Counted from the stretch's first letter, positions 44,372 to 54,381 are shown. The stretch is 64,000 nt of DNA from Bacteroidaceae bacterium (GCA_017465905.1 JAFTVE010000009.1:44894-108893), one strand, 5' to 3'. The notes: a model not told the origin generated them from the sequence alone. Translations and numbers: made by a program.

Positions 44372-45199
44372 ATGCTGACACCCGGCCCCATAGGAGTATT
44401 CGACAGTGGTTACGGCGGACTGACCATACTGTCGCAGATGCGCGAGCGCATGCCCGAGTATGACTTTCTGTACCTGGGCGACAATGCCCGCACCCCCTAT
44501 GGCACACGCTCCTTTGAGGTCGTCTACGAGTTCACCTCACAGGCCGTCAGGACACTCTTCGACATGGGCTGCCAGCTCGTCATCCTCGCCTGCAACACAG
44601 CCTCGGCCAAGGCACTGCGCACGATACAGCAGATCGACCTCCCGAAGATAGACCCGCGCAAGCGCGTGCTGGGCATCATACGCCCCACGGTGGAGTACCT
44701 GGGCGATATCACGAGTACACGCCACGTAGGCATACTTGCCACCTCGGGCACCATCAAGTCGCAGTCATACCCGCTGGAAATCAAGAAGCTGTTCCCCGAC
44801 ATCACCGTCAGCGGCGAGGCATGCCCCATGTGGGTACCGCTGGTCGAGAACAACGAGGCACAGAGCGAGGGCACCGACTACTTCGTCGGCCGCCATATCG
44901 ACAACCTACTGGCCAAGGACGACAAGATCGACACCATTATCCTGGGGTGCACCCACTACCCCATCCTTTACGACAAGATTCGCCGCCACACCCCCGAGCA
45001 CATCAAGGTCATCACCCAAGGCGAATACGTGGGCCGCAGCCTCATGAACTATCTCGAACGCCACCCCGAGATGGATGTCCTATGCACAAAACAGGGCACT
45101 TGCCGCTTCCTCACCACCGAGTCGGTGGAGATATTCAGACAGTATGCCTCCATCTTCTTCGACAACGACATCGATGTCAAGAGCGTTGCATTGAAGTAG
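44372..45199 (+). CDS. murI: Glutamate racemase
   Basis: 275 residues. Both catalytic cysteines are present, C74 in ACNTASA and C193 in LGCTHYP, with the N-terminal FDSGYGGLT acid motif. It makes D-glutamate for peptidoglycan. It is the last gene of the envelope operon. A 16-bp palindrome (45210-45225) lies between it and the convergent PAP2 gene. Confidence 0.97.
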   Translation: MLTPGPIGVFDSGYGGLTILSQMRERMPEYDFLYLGDNARTPYGTRSFEVVYEFTSQAVRTLFDMGCQLVILACNTASAKALRTIQQIDLPKIDPRKRVLGIIRPTVEYLGDITSTRHVGILATSGTIKSQSYPLEIKKLFPDITVSGEACPMWVPLVENNEAQSEGTDYFVGRHIDNLLAKDDKIDTIILGCTHYPILYDKIRRHTPEHIKVITQGEYVGRSLMNYLERHPEMDVLCTKQGTCRFLTTESVEIFRQYASIFFDNDIDVKSVALK

Positions 45200-45209
45200 T
45201 TCCCAAAAC

Positions 45210-45225
45210 AGATTAACGTTAATCT
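45210..45225. terminator. Palindrome between convergent murI and PAP2 genes
   Basis: AGATTAACGTTAATCT is a perfect 16-bp palindrome flanked by short A and T runs; a weak bidirectional terminator is possible. Confidence 0.4.
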
Positions 45226-45236
45226 AAAAACAGATT

Positions 45237-45974
45237 CTAAAACCGCATCGCGACCCCCAGTGCCGCCCCATCCCTATTCACCGAAGGATACACGAATGCC
45301 TCACAGCCAGTGAGGCCATACATCAGTTTGCGCGTATAGGGCAGCAGCCAGTAGCCTATTCGTGCACTGAGAATGCCTATGCCGGCACCGGCAAACACAT
45401 CGGTGAACCAATGGCGGTTGTTGTACACACGCAGCACACCCACCGTGACAGCAATCGTATAGGCACCAAACGAATACCACGGCGAATCGTCGCCATACTC
45501 GATGCGCACCAGCTCGGCCCCCATGAAGGTAGTGGCCGTGTGCCCCGAAGGGAATGAGTTACGCGCCGACCCATCGGGACGAGGCTCTCGCACGGAATAT
45601 TTCACCGCATTCACCATAACCCCGAGGGCCGCGTAGGAGACGGCCAGCTCCAGTGTACGGTCGACATATCCATGCTTGGCATCGGCACCGAGCAGGCTGA
45701 GGCCATAGACCGATCCCAGCGGTACATACTGAAGATAATCGTCGACAGTGACCCTATGATCGCCACGCCACGCATCCAGATAGTCGCGCACCTCATAGCG
45801 CGATGTCCTGAAAGGCTCCACAAAGCCCAGTGTACCCGCACCAATCAACGACAGGGGCATGACAACCTCGCCAGCCTTGAAGCGAGACTTCGCTGCGACG
45901 CTATCGCCCTGCACCTGAGCCGACAGGGGAGCAAAGCATACCAACGCCAAGAATATACACAGTAACCGTACCAT
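45237..45974 (-). CDS. PAP2-family membrane phosphatase
   Basis: 245 residues with an N-terminal signal or anchor. The acid phosphatase triad is complete: KYSVREPRP, PSGHT and RVYNNRHWFTDVFAG. PAP2 enzymes dephosphorylate lipid phosphates such as undecaprenyl diphosphate or lipid A; the substrate here is not known. The ATG at 45974 is preferred to 45992, because the -7 at 46004-46011 would leave a leader of only about five bases for the upstream one. Confidence 0.9.
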   Translation of the reverse strand: MVRLLCIFLALVCFAPLSAQVQGDSVAAKSRFKAGEVVMPLSLIGAGTLGFVEPFRTSRYEVRDYLDAWRGDHRVTVDDYLQYVPLGSVYGLSLLGADAKHGYVDRTLELAVSYAALGVMVNAVKYSVREPRPDGSARNSFPSGHTATTFMGAELVRIEYGDDSPWYSFGAYTIAVTVGVLRVYNNRHWFTDVFAGAGIGILSARIGYWLLPYTRKLMYGLTGCEAFVYPSVNRDGAALGVAMRF

Positions 45975-46003
45975 GAAAGAGCAGTTTTGCATTTTATCTG
46001 CTG

Positions 46004-46011
46004 CAAAGATA
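46004..46011 (-). promoter_or_regulatory. PAP2 gene -7 element
   Basis: TATCTTTG on the minus strand, a perfect match. Confidence 0.6.
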
Positions 46012-46032
46012 AGTCAATTCCGTAAAATACGC

Positions 46033-46040
46033 TATCTTTG
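46033..46040 (+). promoter_or_regulatory. sdaA -7 element
   Basis: TATCTTTG on the plus strand, 38 bases before the sdaA ATG and only 21 bases from the divergent PAP2 -7. Confidence 0.65.
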
Positions 46041-46078
46041 CAGCTGTAAAACAAAAATAAACCGCACAGCAGTCTTTT

Positions 46079-47311
46079 ATGAAAACACTGAGAGAGCTCT
46101 ACCGCATAGGACACGGCCCGTCGAGCAGCCACACGATGGGTCCACGCAATGCCGCTACCCATTTCCTGAACCGTAATGCCCGGGCCACCCGCTTCGAGGT
46201 GACACTCTATGGCAGCCTGGCCGCTACCGGCAAGGGACACATGACCGACCAGGCCATCCTCGATGTGCTGGGCCACGAACGCACGACCATCGTGTGGGAG
46301 CCCAAGCGGTTCCTCCCGTTCCACCCCAACGGCATGAAGTTCATCGCTCTCGATGCCGAAGGCAAGCAGTCCGACGAGTGGACTGTCTTCAGCGTCGGTG
46401 GCGGAGCATTGGCCGAAGAGGGCCAGGCTCCCATGGAAGAGAAGCATATCTATGGCATGAACACCGCCACGGAGATACTCTCCTGGTGCATCAGCACCGG
46501 CAAGAGCTACTGGGAATATGTGGAGGAGTGCGAGGGTACCAGCATCTGGGACTACCTGCTCGAAGTATGGGAGACGATGAAGCAAGCCGTACAGCGAGGC
46601 CTCGAACAGGAGGGCGTACTGCCTGGTCCGCTCTGCCTACGCCGCAAGGCCGCTCTCTACCACGTACGTGCCGAGGGCTACCAGCAATCCATGCGCACCC
46701 GCGGACTGCTCTTTGCCTACGCCTTGGCCGTAAGCGAGGAGAATGCCGCCGGCGGCAAGATTGTCACCGCCCCCACCTGCGGTTCGTGTGGCGTACTGCC
46801 CGCCGTGTTGTACCACCTGTACAAGTCGCGCAACTTCTCAGAGCAGCGTATCGTACGCGCCCTTGCCACAGCAGGCCTCTTCGGAAATATCGTCAAGACC
46901 AACGCCTCCATCTCTGGAGCCGAGGTAGGATGCCAGGGTGAGGTAGGCGTAGCCTGCGCCATGGCCGCCGCCGCTGCCGCCCAACTCTTCGGAGGACTCC
47001 CCTCGCAGATTGAGTATGCAGCAGAGATGGGCCTCGAGCACCACCTCGGACTCACCTGCGACCCCGTATGCGGTCTGGTACAGATACCATGCATCGAGCG
47101 CAACGCCTACGCAGCAGCACGCGCCATGGACGCCAACTCCTACGCCATGTTTACCGACGGTGTACACCGCGTATCGTTCGACAAGGTGGTAGAGGTGATG
47201 AAGAAGACCGGCCACGACCTCCCCTCACTGTACAAGGAGACAGCCGAAGGCGGACTCGCACAGGACTACAAGCAGATGTGGGGCAACGAACACTCGACAC
47301 TCTACTTCTAA
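46079..47311 (+). CDS. sdaA: L-serine ammonia-lyase (iron-sulfur type)
   Basis: 410 residues. The N-terminal GPSSSHTMGP motif and the cysteines for the [4Fe-4S] cluster (TCGSCG near residue 233, CDPVCG and PCIERN near 327-340) mark the single-chain iron-sulfur serine dehydratase. It converts L-serine to pyruvate and ammonia. metK starts 32 bases downstream and probably shares its transcript. Confidence 0.96.
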   Translation: MKTLRELYRIGHGPSSSHTMGPRNAATHFLNRNARATRFEVTLYGSLAATGKGHMTDQAILDVLGHERTTIVWEPKRFLPFHPNGMKFIALDAEGKQSDEWTVFSVGGGALAEEGQAPMEEKHIYGMNTATEILSWCISTGKSYWEYVEECEGTSIWDYLLEVWETMKQAVQRGLEQEGVLPGPLCLRRKAALYHVRAEGYQQSMRTRGLLFAYALAVSEENAAGGKIVTAPTCGSCGVLPAVLYHLYKSRNFSEQRIVRALATAGLFGNIVKTNASISGAEVGCQGEVGVACAMAAAAAAQLFGGLPSQIEYAAEMGLEHHLGLTCDPVCGLVQIPCIERNAYAAARAMDANSYAMFTDGVHRVSFDKVVEVMKKTGHDLPSLYKETAEGGLAQDYKQMWGNEHSTLYF

Positions 47312-47343
47312 TTACACAATACAACTAACTAACAACATTACTA

Positions 47344-48636
47344 ATGGGATACTTATTTACATCCGAATCGGTGTCTGAAGGACACCCCGACAAAGTGGCC
47401 GATCAAATATCGGACGCTGTACTGGACAAGTTGCTGGCCTATGACCCCAACTCGAAGGTAGCTTGCGAAACGTTAGTAACCACCGGACAGGTTGTCATTG
47501 CCGGTGAAATCAAGACAAGTGCCTACGTCGACCTCCAGCTCATCGCACGTGAGGTAATCAACAAGATTGGTTATACCAAGAGTGAATACATGTTTGAAGG
47601 CAACTCATGCGGAGTCTTCTCGGCCATCCATGAGCAGAGTGCCGACATCAACCGAGGTGTCGAGCGCGAAGACCCCATGAACCAGGGGGCCGGCGACCAA
47701 GGCATGATGTTTGGCTACGCCACCAACGAGACCGAGAACTACATGCCACTCTCCCTCGACCTTGCCCACAACATACTCAGCGTACTGGCCGACATCCGCC
47801 GCGAAGGCAAAGAGATGACCTACCTGCGCCCCGATGCCAAGAGCCAGGTGACCATCGAATATGCCGACAACGGCCGTCCCGTACGCATCGACACCATCGT
47901 AGTCTCCACCCAGCACGACGAATTCATCAGCCCCGCCGACGCCACTGCCGAGGCACAGCTCAAGGCCGATGAGCAGATGCTGGCACAGATACGCCGCGAC
48001 GTCATCGAAGTGCTCATGCCCCGCGTCATAGCCGGCATACATAACGAAGAGGTACTGGCCCTCTTCAACGACCGCATCACCTACCACGTGAACCCCACAG
48101 GCAAGTTCGTCATCGGAGGTCCCCACGGCGACACAGGCCTCACCGGACGCAAGATCATTGTCGACACCTACGGAGGCAAGGGAGCCCACGGAGGCGGAGC
48201 CTTCAGCGGTAAAGACCCCAGCAAGGTCGACCGCAGTGCAGCCTACGCCGCCCGCCACATAGCCAAGAACCTCGTAGCAGCAGGCGTGGCCGACGAGATA
48301 CTGGTACAGGTATCCTACGCCATCGGCGTGGCCAAGCCCATCAACATCTATGTCGACACCTACGGACGCAGCCATGTACCCATGACCGACGGCGAGATAG
48401 CCCAGAAGATCGATGAGCTCTTCGACCTCCGCCCCAAAGCCATCGAGGAGCGCCTCAAGCTACGCAACCCCATCTACTCGGAGACAGCCGCCTACGGCCA
48501 CATGGGACGCCAGCCACAGACCGTCACCAAGAGCTTCCGCTCACGCTACGAGGGCGACAAGGACGTCACCGTAGAGCTCTTCACCTGGGAGAAGCTCGAC
48601 TACGTGGACAAGGTAAAAGAGGCTTTCGGTCTATAA
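47344..48636 (+). CDS. metK: S-adenosylmethionine synthetase
   Basis: 430 residues. Signature segments are [15 protein letters not shown] at the N-terminus, [12 protein letters not shown] and [19 protein letters not shown]. It makes SAM from methionine and ATP. No SAM riboswitch fits in the 32-base gap to sdaA. A strong terminator follows. Confidence 0.98.
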   Translation: MGYLFTSESVSEGHPDKVADQISDAVLDKLLAYDPNSKVACETLVTTGQVVIAGEIKTSAYVDLQLIAREVINKIGYTKSEYMFEGNSCGVFSAIHEQSADINRGVEREDPMNQGAGDQGMMFGYATNETENYMPLSLDLAHNILSVLADIRREGKEMTYLRPDAKSQVTIEYADNGRPVRIDTIVVSTQHDEFISPADATAEAQLKADEQMLAQIRRDVIEVLMPRVIAGIHNEEVLALFNDRITYHVNPTGKFVIGGPHGDTGLTGRKIIVDTYGGKGAHGGGAFSGKDPSKVDRSAAYAARHIAKNLVAAGVADEILVQVSYAIGVAKPINIYVDTYGRSHVPMTDGEIAQKIDELFDLRPKAIEERLKLRNPIYSETAAYGHMGRQPQTVTKSFRSRYEGDKDVTVELFTWEKLDYVDKVKEAFGL

Positions 48637-48660
48637 CGCATTGGAGCGTTGAACAAAGAC

Positions 48661-48698
48661 AGGAGGGTGTGTCGCAATTGCAACACACCCTCCTTTTT
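48661..48698 (+). terminator. metK terminator
   Basis: 12-bp perfect stem AGGAGGGTGTGT (48661-48672) with ACACACCCTCCT (48683-48694), then a T-run. Confidence 0.9.
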
Positions 48699-48724
48699 GC
48701 TTCAGCTTGTACGCCTCCCGCCGA

Positions 48725-49885
48725 TTACTCCTTCAGCAGACGCTGTATCTCTGCCTCAAGATCCTTCACGCTTGCATCGCGCATCACCAGCTCGTTGGCA
48801 CGGTTGATCAGGAAGTAGGTAGGCAGCTCGCGCACCCCGTAGAGGGTAGCCGACTTGCTGTAGGGCGCCTCCTCATCGCGCACACATACCCAGGGCAGAC
48901 TCTCGGCAGCAGTTTTCCAGAAATGTTCGTTCGGGTCGAGCGACACCTGATAGATCTCGAGCCCCTGAGCCGCATACTTGTCGTACAGCTCACGCTGAAT
49001 GATGATGCGGGCAGCCGACTGCTCGTGAGCATAAGCCGTGAAGTCGAGCATCACCACCTTACCCTTGAGCTCGGTAAGGCTACGCACGGCACCGTCAATG
49101 TCCGGCAAGGCAATGTCGATGATAGAGGCCTCCACGATCTTGTCCTGCAGGGCACTGTAGTCCACCTGCTGCGCAGGACGCGTATTCCTCATACCCTTGA
49201 GCGCTATGCTCTTGAGGTTCTTGGTGCGCTCGGCCTCCGGGTGGAAGAGGTCAAGGTTGGTAGCAACGGCAGCAAAGCAGCGGATATCGTCGCGCTGGGT
49301 GAGAGGGTCAAAGATAAGTGTACCTCCCAGACGCTGGAAGAGGGCAAAGTAAGCGTATGGCTTGCTGGGGTCGGCATAGATATATTCCATGCGCACCTCC
49401 TTCTTGTAGTTGTTCACCAGCGTGTCGATACGTGCACGTGTAACGCCCACCTCGGGACCAGAGTTGCGCACCAGCATCTGCACAGCACGCTGCAGCTCCC
49501 CCTGCTTGTGCACCAGGCGCTTGAGCATGACGTTATCCTCCGAGCCCTCAACCTGATATGCCACGCTCATGGCAGGCAGCGCCGCTGTGACGTGCAATGT
49601 CTCGGTGGAGTCTACTGAGAGGTATACGATCTCGTTGTCAACACGCAGGCGGTAGAAGTCGAAGCATTCGGGCTGGGGGACACGGAAGCTGAATGTTCCA
49701 TTGCCCTTCAGCCGTGCCGAGTCGGCCACGGTCGTGCGCTCCACCCCAATGCAGTCGAGGTAGAGAGTCTTTCCATCAGCTTCAGTAATCTGGCCCTCGA
49801 TAGTAGCCATCGGTTGCTGCTCTGTGCAGCTCACTGCCGCCAGCAAAGCGGTCAGTATAAGGGTATTTTGCAGTTTCTTCATCAT
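48725..49885 (-). CDS. TlpA/DUF4369-like lipoprotein with a thioredoxin fold but no CXXC
   Basis: 386 residues, lipoprotein signal ending AAVSC (about Cys20). An N-terminal DUF4369-like beta domain (TIEGQITEADGKTLYLDC...) and a helical linker precede a thioredoxin-like domain (about residue 265 on: LTELKGKVVMLDFTAY, LYGVRELPTYFLI). Where TlpA-like proteins have a WCxxC active site, this one reads TAYAHEQSAARI, so it cannot do dithiol exchange. The cis-Pro (LPTYF) is kept. The start at 49885 follows a -7 at 49904-49911. Confidence 0.85.
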   Translation of the reverse strand: MMKKLQNTLILTALLAAVSCTEQQPMATIEGQITEADGKTLYLDCIGVERTTVADSARLKGNGTFSFRVPQPECFDFYRLRVDNEIVYLSVDSTETLHVTAALPAMSVAYQVEGSEDNVMLKRLVHKQGELQRAVQMLVRNSGPEVGVTRARIDTLVNNYKKEVRMEYIYADPSKPYAYFALFQRLGGTLIFDPLTQRDDIRCFAAVATNLDLFHPEAERTKNLKSIALKGMRNTRPAQQVDYSALQDKIVEASIIDIALPDIDGAVRSLTELKGKVVMLDFTAYAHEQSAARIIIQRELYDKYAAQGLEIYQVSLDPNEHFWKTAAESLPWVCVRDEEAPYSKSATLYGVRELPTYFLINRANELVMRDASVKDLEAEIQRLLKE

Positions 49886-49903
49886 TTTATCGCAATTATC
49901 GTG

Positions 49904-49911
49904 CAAAGCTA
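49904..49911 (-). promoter_or_regulatory. -7 element of the thioredoxin-fold lipoprotein gene
   Basis: TAGCTTTG on the minus strand. Confidence 0.6.
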
Positions 49912-50139
49912 AGGAAAAATACTGAGAATCTGTTTTAAAATCATCGCTAATATGTTTTTTTTTGCTTTTCGGTTTAACTGAGGCTCTTTTTGGCATCATG
50001 TCGAGCAATTGCTGACGGTGGGGCGCGGCTAAGCGGTAACGCATCTGAGGGAAGCGTTCAGTGTTTAGGAAAGTGTCACGGTAGTGTCACTTGAAAAATG
50101 CAATTACAGCACTGATTATCAGCGCCGTGTACGCCTCAT

Positions 50140-50525
50140 GTGCCAAGTGTCACGCCTTATAGTATTTTTGCGTAACACCGTTGGCTGTGCTTCATCTTCA
50201 ATCGGCTGATAAACTGTCCTTTATCGAGTTCTTTGAAGTAGCATTTGGCGGTACGTTCCGACACGCCCACCTGATTGCCCACGGCTATAGCTTCGGCCGA
50301 GGTGAAGGGGGTAGCAGGAGGTAACGGATGAGGGTGAGGGTGGCGACAACCATAGTCCTCGGCATAAGTGTACTGCAGCTCAAGCGAGGGAGCAATCTCG
50401 TGAGATTCGTTCAGAAGGGAAGGGTTTCTTACGTTTTCATAACAATGACGGTTTATTTGATTGTAATTATGCATGTTATGATATCGGTGTATCAAAAAAC
50501 TATTATAAGGCGTGACACTTGGCAC
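50140..50525. mobile_element. Inverted-repeat-bounded segment
   Basis: A perfect 22-bp inverted repeat (50140-50161 and 50504-50525), extending inwards imperfectly for about 19 more bases, flanks a single small minus-strand reading frame. Extra GTGACACTT words lie outside both arms. Confidence 0.55.
50157..50474 (-). pseudogene. Winged-helix C-terminal fragment, resembling DUF3987/primase-type mobile proteins
   Basis: An open frame of 105 codons from an ATG at 50474. The last 50 residues (FTSAEAIAVGNQVGVSERTA then KCYFKELDKGQFISR) resemble the C-terminal winged helix found at the ends of the long DUF3987/VirE-type proteins of Bacteroidales mobile elements and phages. The catalytic body is absent, so it is probably a decayed remnant. 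It lies between inverted repeats, and its stop falls within one arm. It might still be a small DNA-binding protein. Confidence 0.5.
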
Positions 50526-50674
50526 TTGGAACCACACAACACAATGACCTACAGCGAGATAAGTGCAAGTTTTACGTGACACTTGTGTGGCACTTGCCAC
50601 CATACCGCCACGCGGCGCAGCCACTCGGGGATGGGCGAGAAGGGCGAATGGGGCTATGCGGGCGGAAAAAGGCA

Positions 50675-50740
50675 TATCCCTTTTTGAAAAATGGGATAGC
50701 CCTTTTCGGGAAATGGGACGGCCCTTTTCTGAAAAAGGGA
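50675..50740 (+). repeat. 22-bp tandem array upstream of pnp
   Basis: Three units, starting at 50675, 50697 and 50719, follow TAGCCCTTTTCGGGAAATGG-like sequence, with a partial fourth. The sequence differs from the other 22-bp arrays in this window. Confidence 0.75.
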
Positions 50741-50830
50741 TAGGTCTTTTTTTAGGAACTATGGTTTAGGATTCGTATGAGATTTGGATTTTCGCTCGGT
50801 TTGCACGCACTTTAGCTTGCTAACGCAAGC

Positions 50831-50898
50831 AGAAATTAGGCTGCACCTCGGAAAATCGCAAATAAATTTGCATTTTCGCTCGGTTTGCACTAATTTTG
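50831..50898 (+). repeat. Promoter-bearing dispersed repeat, copy B
   Basis: Matches 1318-1385 at 62 of 68 positions without gaps. The hairpin arms keep pairing (GAAAAT with ATTTTC here, GAAAAC with GTTTTC in copy A). The downstream half has a further partial copy at about 50785-50812. Confidence 0.85.
50867..50898 (+). promoter_or_regulatory. pnp promoter
   Basis: TTTG (50867-50870), a 20-base spacer and TAATTTTG (50891-50898), the same arrangement as at argS. Confidence 0.75.
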
Positions 50899-50951
50899 TC
50901 CGAATTTTGGATGAATGTATCAATTTAGACGTAATATATAAATAAGTTAAG

Positions 50952-53171
50952 ATGAATCCGATTACAAAATCAGTGACTCTCCCCGACGGAAGAGTCATCA
51001 CGCTGGAAACCGGGAAATTGGCCAAGCAGGCCGACGGCTCAGTGATGCTGCGCATGGGCAACACCATGTTGCTGGCTACAGTATGTGCCGCCAAAGATGC
51101 AGTTCCCGGCACCGATTTCATGCCTTTACAGGTTGAGTACAGAGAGAAATATGCCTCATTTGGCCGTTACCCAGGTGGCTTCACCAAACGTGAGGCTAAG
51201 GCTTCAGACAATGAGATTCTGACTTGCCGCTTGGTGGACCGCGCATTGCGTCCCCTCTTCCCCGACAACTATCACGCAGAGGTATATGTAAACATCATCC
51301 TCTTCTCTGCTGATGGTGTAGATATGCCCGATGCATTGGCAGGCTTCGCTGCTTCTGCCGCATTGGCTGTTTCTGACATTCCCTTCAACGGCCCCATCTC
51401 TGAGGTGCGCGTAGCCCGCGTAGATGGTGAGTTCGTGATCAACCCCACCTTCGCACAGCTCGAGCGTGCCGACATGGACCTCATGGTAGGCGCCACCATC
51501 GACAACATCATGATGGTAGAGGGCGAGATGAAGGAGGTATCGGAGCTCGACCTGCTCGAGGCCATGAAGGCTGCCCACGAGGCTATCAAGGTACAGTGCC
51601 AGGCTCAGCTCGAGCTGATGGAAGAGGTAGGCTCTACCGTGAAGCGTGAGTACTGCCACGAGGTGAACGACGAGGAGCTCCGCGCCGAGGTGAAGGCTGC
51701 CTGCTACGACAAGGCATACGCCATCGCTGCTGAGGGCAACCGCGACAAACACGCTCGTGCCGAGGCCTTCGAGCTGGTACGCGAAGAGTACAAGGCTGCA
51801 TACACCGAGGCTCACGCCGAGATGGATGCCGACGAGCTCGCCGAGAAGCTCTCGCTCATCAACCGCTACTACCACGATGTAGAGAAGGACGCCATGCGTC
51901 GCTGCATCCTCGACGAGGGCAAGCGTCTCGACGGCCGCTCTACTACCGATATCCGTCCCATCTGGTGCGAGGTTGGCTACCTGCCCGGTCCTCACGGCTC
52001 AGCTGTGTTTACCCGTGGCGAGACCCAGTCACTCACCTCTGTGACCTTGGGTACCAAGTCTGATGAGAAGCTCATCGACGACGTGCTCAACCAGTCAAAG
52101 GAGCGTTTCCTCCTCCACTACAACTTCCCCCCCTTCTCTACCGGTGAGGCTAAGGCACAGCGCGGCGTAGGCCGTCGTGAGATTGGTCACGGCCACCTCG
52201 CATGGCGTGCACTGAAGGAGGTACTTCCTGTAGACTATCCCTACTGCGTACGCGTAGTATCTGATATCCTCGAGTCAAACGGCTCATCATCTATGGCTAC
52301 CGTATGTGCCGGTACCCTCGCACTGATGGACGCTGGTGTGCCCATCCGCAAGCCGGTTTCAGGTATCGCCATGGGTCTTATCAAGAACGCTGGCGAAGAG
52401 AAGTATGCCGTGCTGAGCGATATCCTCGGCGATGAGGACCACTTGGGCGACATGGACTTCAAGACCACCGGTACGGCCGACGGTTTGACCGCTACACAGA
52501 TGGACATCAAGTGCGACGGCCTCTCTTACGAGATCCTCGAGAAGGCACTCTACCAGGCACGTGACGCACGTCTCCACATCCTCGGCAAGATCACCGAGTG
52601 CATCGCCGAGCCCCGTGCCGACCTCAAGCCCCACGCACCCCGCATCGTATCCATCACCATACCCAAGGAGTTCATCGGTGCCGTTATTGGCCCGGGCGGA
52701 AAGATTATCCAGGGTATTCAGGAAGAGACTGGTGCTACCATCGCTATCGACGAGGTTGACGGCGTAGGCAAGGTAGAAATCGCCGGCACCTGCAAGGAGA
52801 CTATCGACAGTGCCCTCTCTAAGATCCGCGCTATTGTGGCAGTTCCCGAGGTAGGTGAGATATACACCGGTAAGGTGCGCAGCGTGATGCCCTACGGTGC
52901 ATTCGTAGAGTTCATGCCTGGCCGCGACGGCTTGCTCCATATCTCTGAGATTGACTGGAAGCGCTTCGAGACCATGGAGGAGACCGGCATCCAGGAGGGC
53001 GACGAGATTGACGTGAAGTTGCTCGACATCGATCCCAAGACCGGTAAGTTCAAGCTCTCACACCGCGTGCTCATCGAGAAGCCCGAAGGCTATGAGGAGC
53101 GTCCCGCACGTCCCCGTCGCGAGCGCCCCGAGCGTGGCGAGCGTCGTCCCCGTCCCCATCGTGAGGAGTAA
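50952..53171 (+). CDS. pnp: Polynucleotide phosphorylase
   Basis: 739 residues. Two RNase PH-like domains come first ([34 protein letters not shown] with phosphate-binding residues). A KH domain (about 565-620, [10 protein letters not shown]) and an S1 domain (about 635-705, [15 protein letters not shown]) follow, then a basic Arg/Pro tail. It degrades RNA 3' to 5' using phosphate. The leader between promoter and ATG is short (about 47 bases) with no obvious RNase III autoregulation hairpin. Confidence 0.98.
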   Translation: MNPITKSVTLPDGRVITLETGKLAKQADGSVMLRMGNTMLLATVCAAKDAVPGTDFMPLQVEYREKYASFGRYPGGFTKREAKASDNEILTCRLVDRALRPLFPDNYHAEVYVNIILFSADGVDMPDALAGFAASAALAVSDIPFNGPISEVRVARVDGEFVINPTFAQLERADMDLMVGATIDNIMMVEGEMKEVSELDLLEAMKAAHEAIKVQCQAQLELMEEVGSTVKREYCHEVNDEELRAEVKAACYDKAYAIAAEGNRDKHARAEAFELVREEYKAAYTEAHAEMDADELAEKLSLINRYYHDVEKDAMRRCILDEGKRLDGRSTTDIRPIWCEVGYLPGPHGSAVFTRGETQSLTSVTLGTKSDEKLIDDVLNQSKERFLLHYNFPPFSTGEAKAQRGVGRREIGHGHLAWRALKEVLPVDYPYCVRVVSDILESNGSSSMATVCAGTLALMDAGVPIRKPVSGIAMGLIKNAGEEKYAVLSDILGDEDHLGDMDFKTTGTADGLTATQMDIKCDGLSYEILEKALYQARDARLHILGKITECIAEPRADLKPHAPRIVSITIPKEFIGAVIGPGGKIIQGIQEETGATIAIDEVDGVGKVEIAGTCKETIDSALSKIRAIVAVPEVGEIYTGKVRSVMPYGAFVEFMPGRDGLLHISEIDWKRFETMEETGIQEGDEIDVKLLDIDPKTGKFKLSHRVLIEKPEGYEERPARPRRERPERGERRPRPHREE

Positions 53172-53226
53172 GATGACACAGGGGACTGAGAAGCTCCTGC
53201 ACTGATAGACAAATTTTCTCTCATGA

Positions 53227-53264
53227 GAGGTGCAATTCCACAAGGGGTTGCGCCTCTTTTTTTT
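53227..53264 (+). terminator. pnp terminator
   Basis: GAGGTGCAA (53227-53235) pairs with TTGCGCCTC (53248-53256), then a run of eight T. Confidence 0.85.
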
Positions 53265-53325
53265 CATTTCATCGCAGAGGTGCCATAATTTCATAGCACA
53301 TCCTCCATTTTTAGGAAAAAAAACT

Positions 53326-53333
53326 TATCTTTG
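53326..53333 (+). promoter_or_regulatory. -7 element of the acyltransferase gene
   Basis: TATCTTTG, 49 bases before the ATG. Confidence 0.65.
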
Positions 53334-53382
53334 CAGAAATTTGAGAAGCAATAAAGCATAAATTATAGGTAGTAGCATAAGG

Positions 53383-54381
53383 ATGGAGAAAATCATTGAC
53401 CCCATAAGCAAGGAATTACTCAAGGCAGAGCTTACCGCCGACAAGCTGCTTCGCCATACCAACCGTGGTGGCAACGAGCTTTACATCATCGATGCCCACG
53501 ACGCACCGAACGTGATGCAAGAGATAGGTCGCCTGCGCGAGATAGCTTTCCGTGCCGGTGGCGGCGGAACGGGTCTGAGTGCCGACATCGACGAATTCGA
53601 CACCATGGAGGTGCCCTACAAGCAACTCGTAGTGTGGAATCCCGATGCCGAGGAGATTATCGGTGGCTACCGCTATCTGCATGGAGCAGACGTCAAGTTC
53701 GACGAGAAAGGACAGCCCATCCTGGCCACCTCACACATGTTTCACTTCTCAGAGAAATTCATCCAGAACTACCTCCCCTACACCCTGGAGCTAGGTCGCT
53801 CATTCGTCGCTGTAGAGTACCAGGCATCGCGCAAGGACAGCAAGGGCCTCTTTGCCCTGGACAACCTCTTCGACGGACTTGCCGCCCTCACCGTAGCGCT
53901 CGACGATGCCGAATACTTTTTCGGCAAGATGACCATGTACCCCTCGTATGACCGACTGGCACGCGACATGATACTCTACTTCCTCGACAAGCACTTCGGC
54001 GACCGACGCCACCTGGTGAATGCCTATTACCCCCTGTTCCTGGAGCACAACCCCAAGCAGTTCCGCGAGCTCTTTGTAGAGGATGACTTCAAGCTCGACT
54101 ACCGCATACTCAACGCTCAGGTGCGTGCCCGCGGCTGCAACATACCTCCCCTGGTGAATGCCTACATGAACCTCTCGCCCACAATGCTCGTATTCGGCAC
54201 CGCCATCAACCACGAGTTTGGCGAGGTGGAGGAGACCGGCATTCTCATCAATGTGAACGAGCTGCACGAGGACAAGCGCAAGCGCCACATCATGTCGTTC
54301 GTGGACGAACATCCCGAGTATGCCAAGCGCATCAAGGGAACGAAGGTCCTGTTCCCCTTCAGAAGAAAGAAAAGAAAATAA
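53383..54381 (+). CDS. GNAT-fold N-acyltransferase, GlsB-like
   Basis: 332 residues resembling the GNAT-type hemolysin/OlsB family (IGRLREIAFRAGGGGTG, IGGYRYLHGADV, YTLELGRSFVAVEYQ, LFDGLAALTVAL). In Bacteroides thetaiotaomicron a protein of this type (GlsB) makes N-acyl glycine on the way to glycine and serine-glycine lipids. The O-acyltransferase partner GlsA is not adjacent here. The assignment rests on family resemblance. Its stop codon abuts that of the convergent Nudix gene with no gap. Confidence 0.8.
   Translation: MEKIIDPISKELLKAELTADKLLRHTNRGGNELYIIDAHDAPNVMQEIGRLREIAFRAGGGGTGLSADIDEFDTMEVPYKQLVVWNPDAEEIIGGYRYLHGADVKFDEKGQPILATSHMFHFSEKFIQNYLPYTLELGRSFVAVEYQASRKDSKGLFALDNLFDGLAALTVALDDAEYFFGKMTMYPSYDRLARDMILYFLDKHFGDRRHLVNAYYPLFLEHNPKQFRELFVEDDFKLDYRILNAQVRARGCNIPPLVNAYMNLSPTMLVFGTAINHEFGEVEETGILINVNELHEDKRKRHIMSFVDEHPEYAKRIKGTKVLFPFRRKKRK

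Larger units (their letters stand above)
49912..50951. other. About 1 kb of repeat-rich DNA with a gene relic
   Basis: It contains repeated AGTGTCAC words, an inverted-repeat-flanked winged-helix fragment (50140-50525), a 22-bp tandem array (50675-50740), a half copy and a full copy of the promoter-bearing repeat (50785-50812 and 50831-50898), and the pnp promoter. Frames crossing 50519-50769 on plus are low-complexity readings of the tandem array, not genes. Confidence 0.65.

Noticed and set aside
47312-47343. SAM riboswitch before metK
   Set aside because: Only 32 bases separate sdaA and metK, too few for a known SAM aptamer.
47605-48375. 256-codon antisense frame in metK
   Set aside because: metK is complete and conserved across this stretch; the frame has Val/Gly/His-rich shadow composition.
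50519-50769. Two overlapping plus-strand frames of about 70 codons before pnp
   Set aside because: They are translations of the 22-bp tandem array and contain period-driven repeats, with no start signal.
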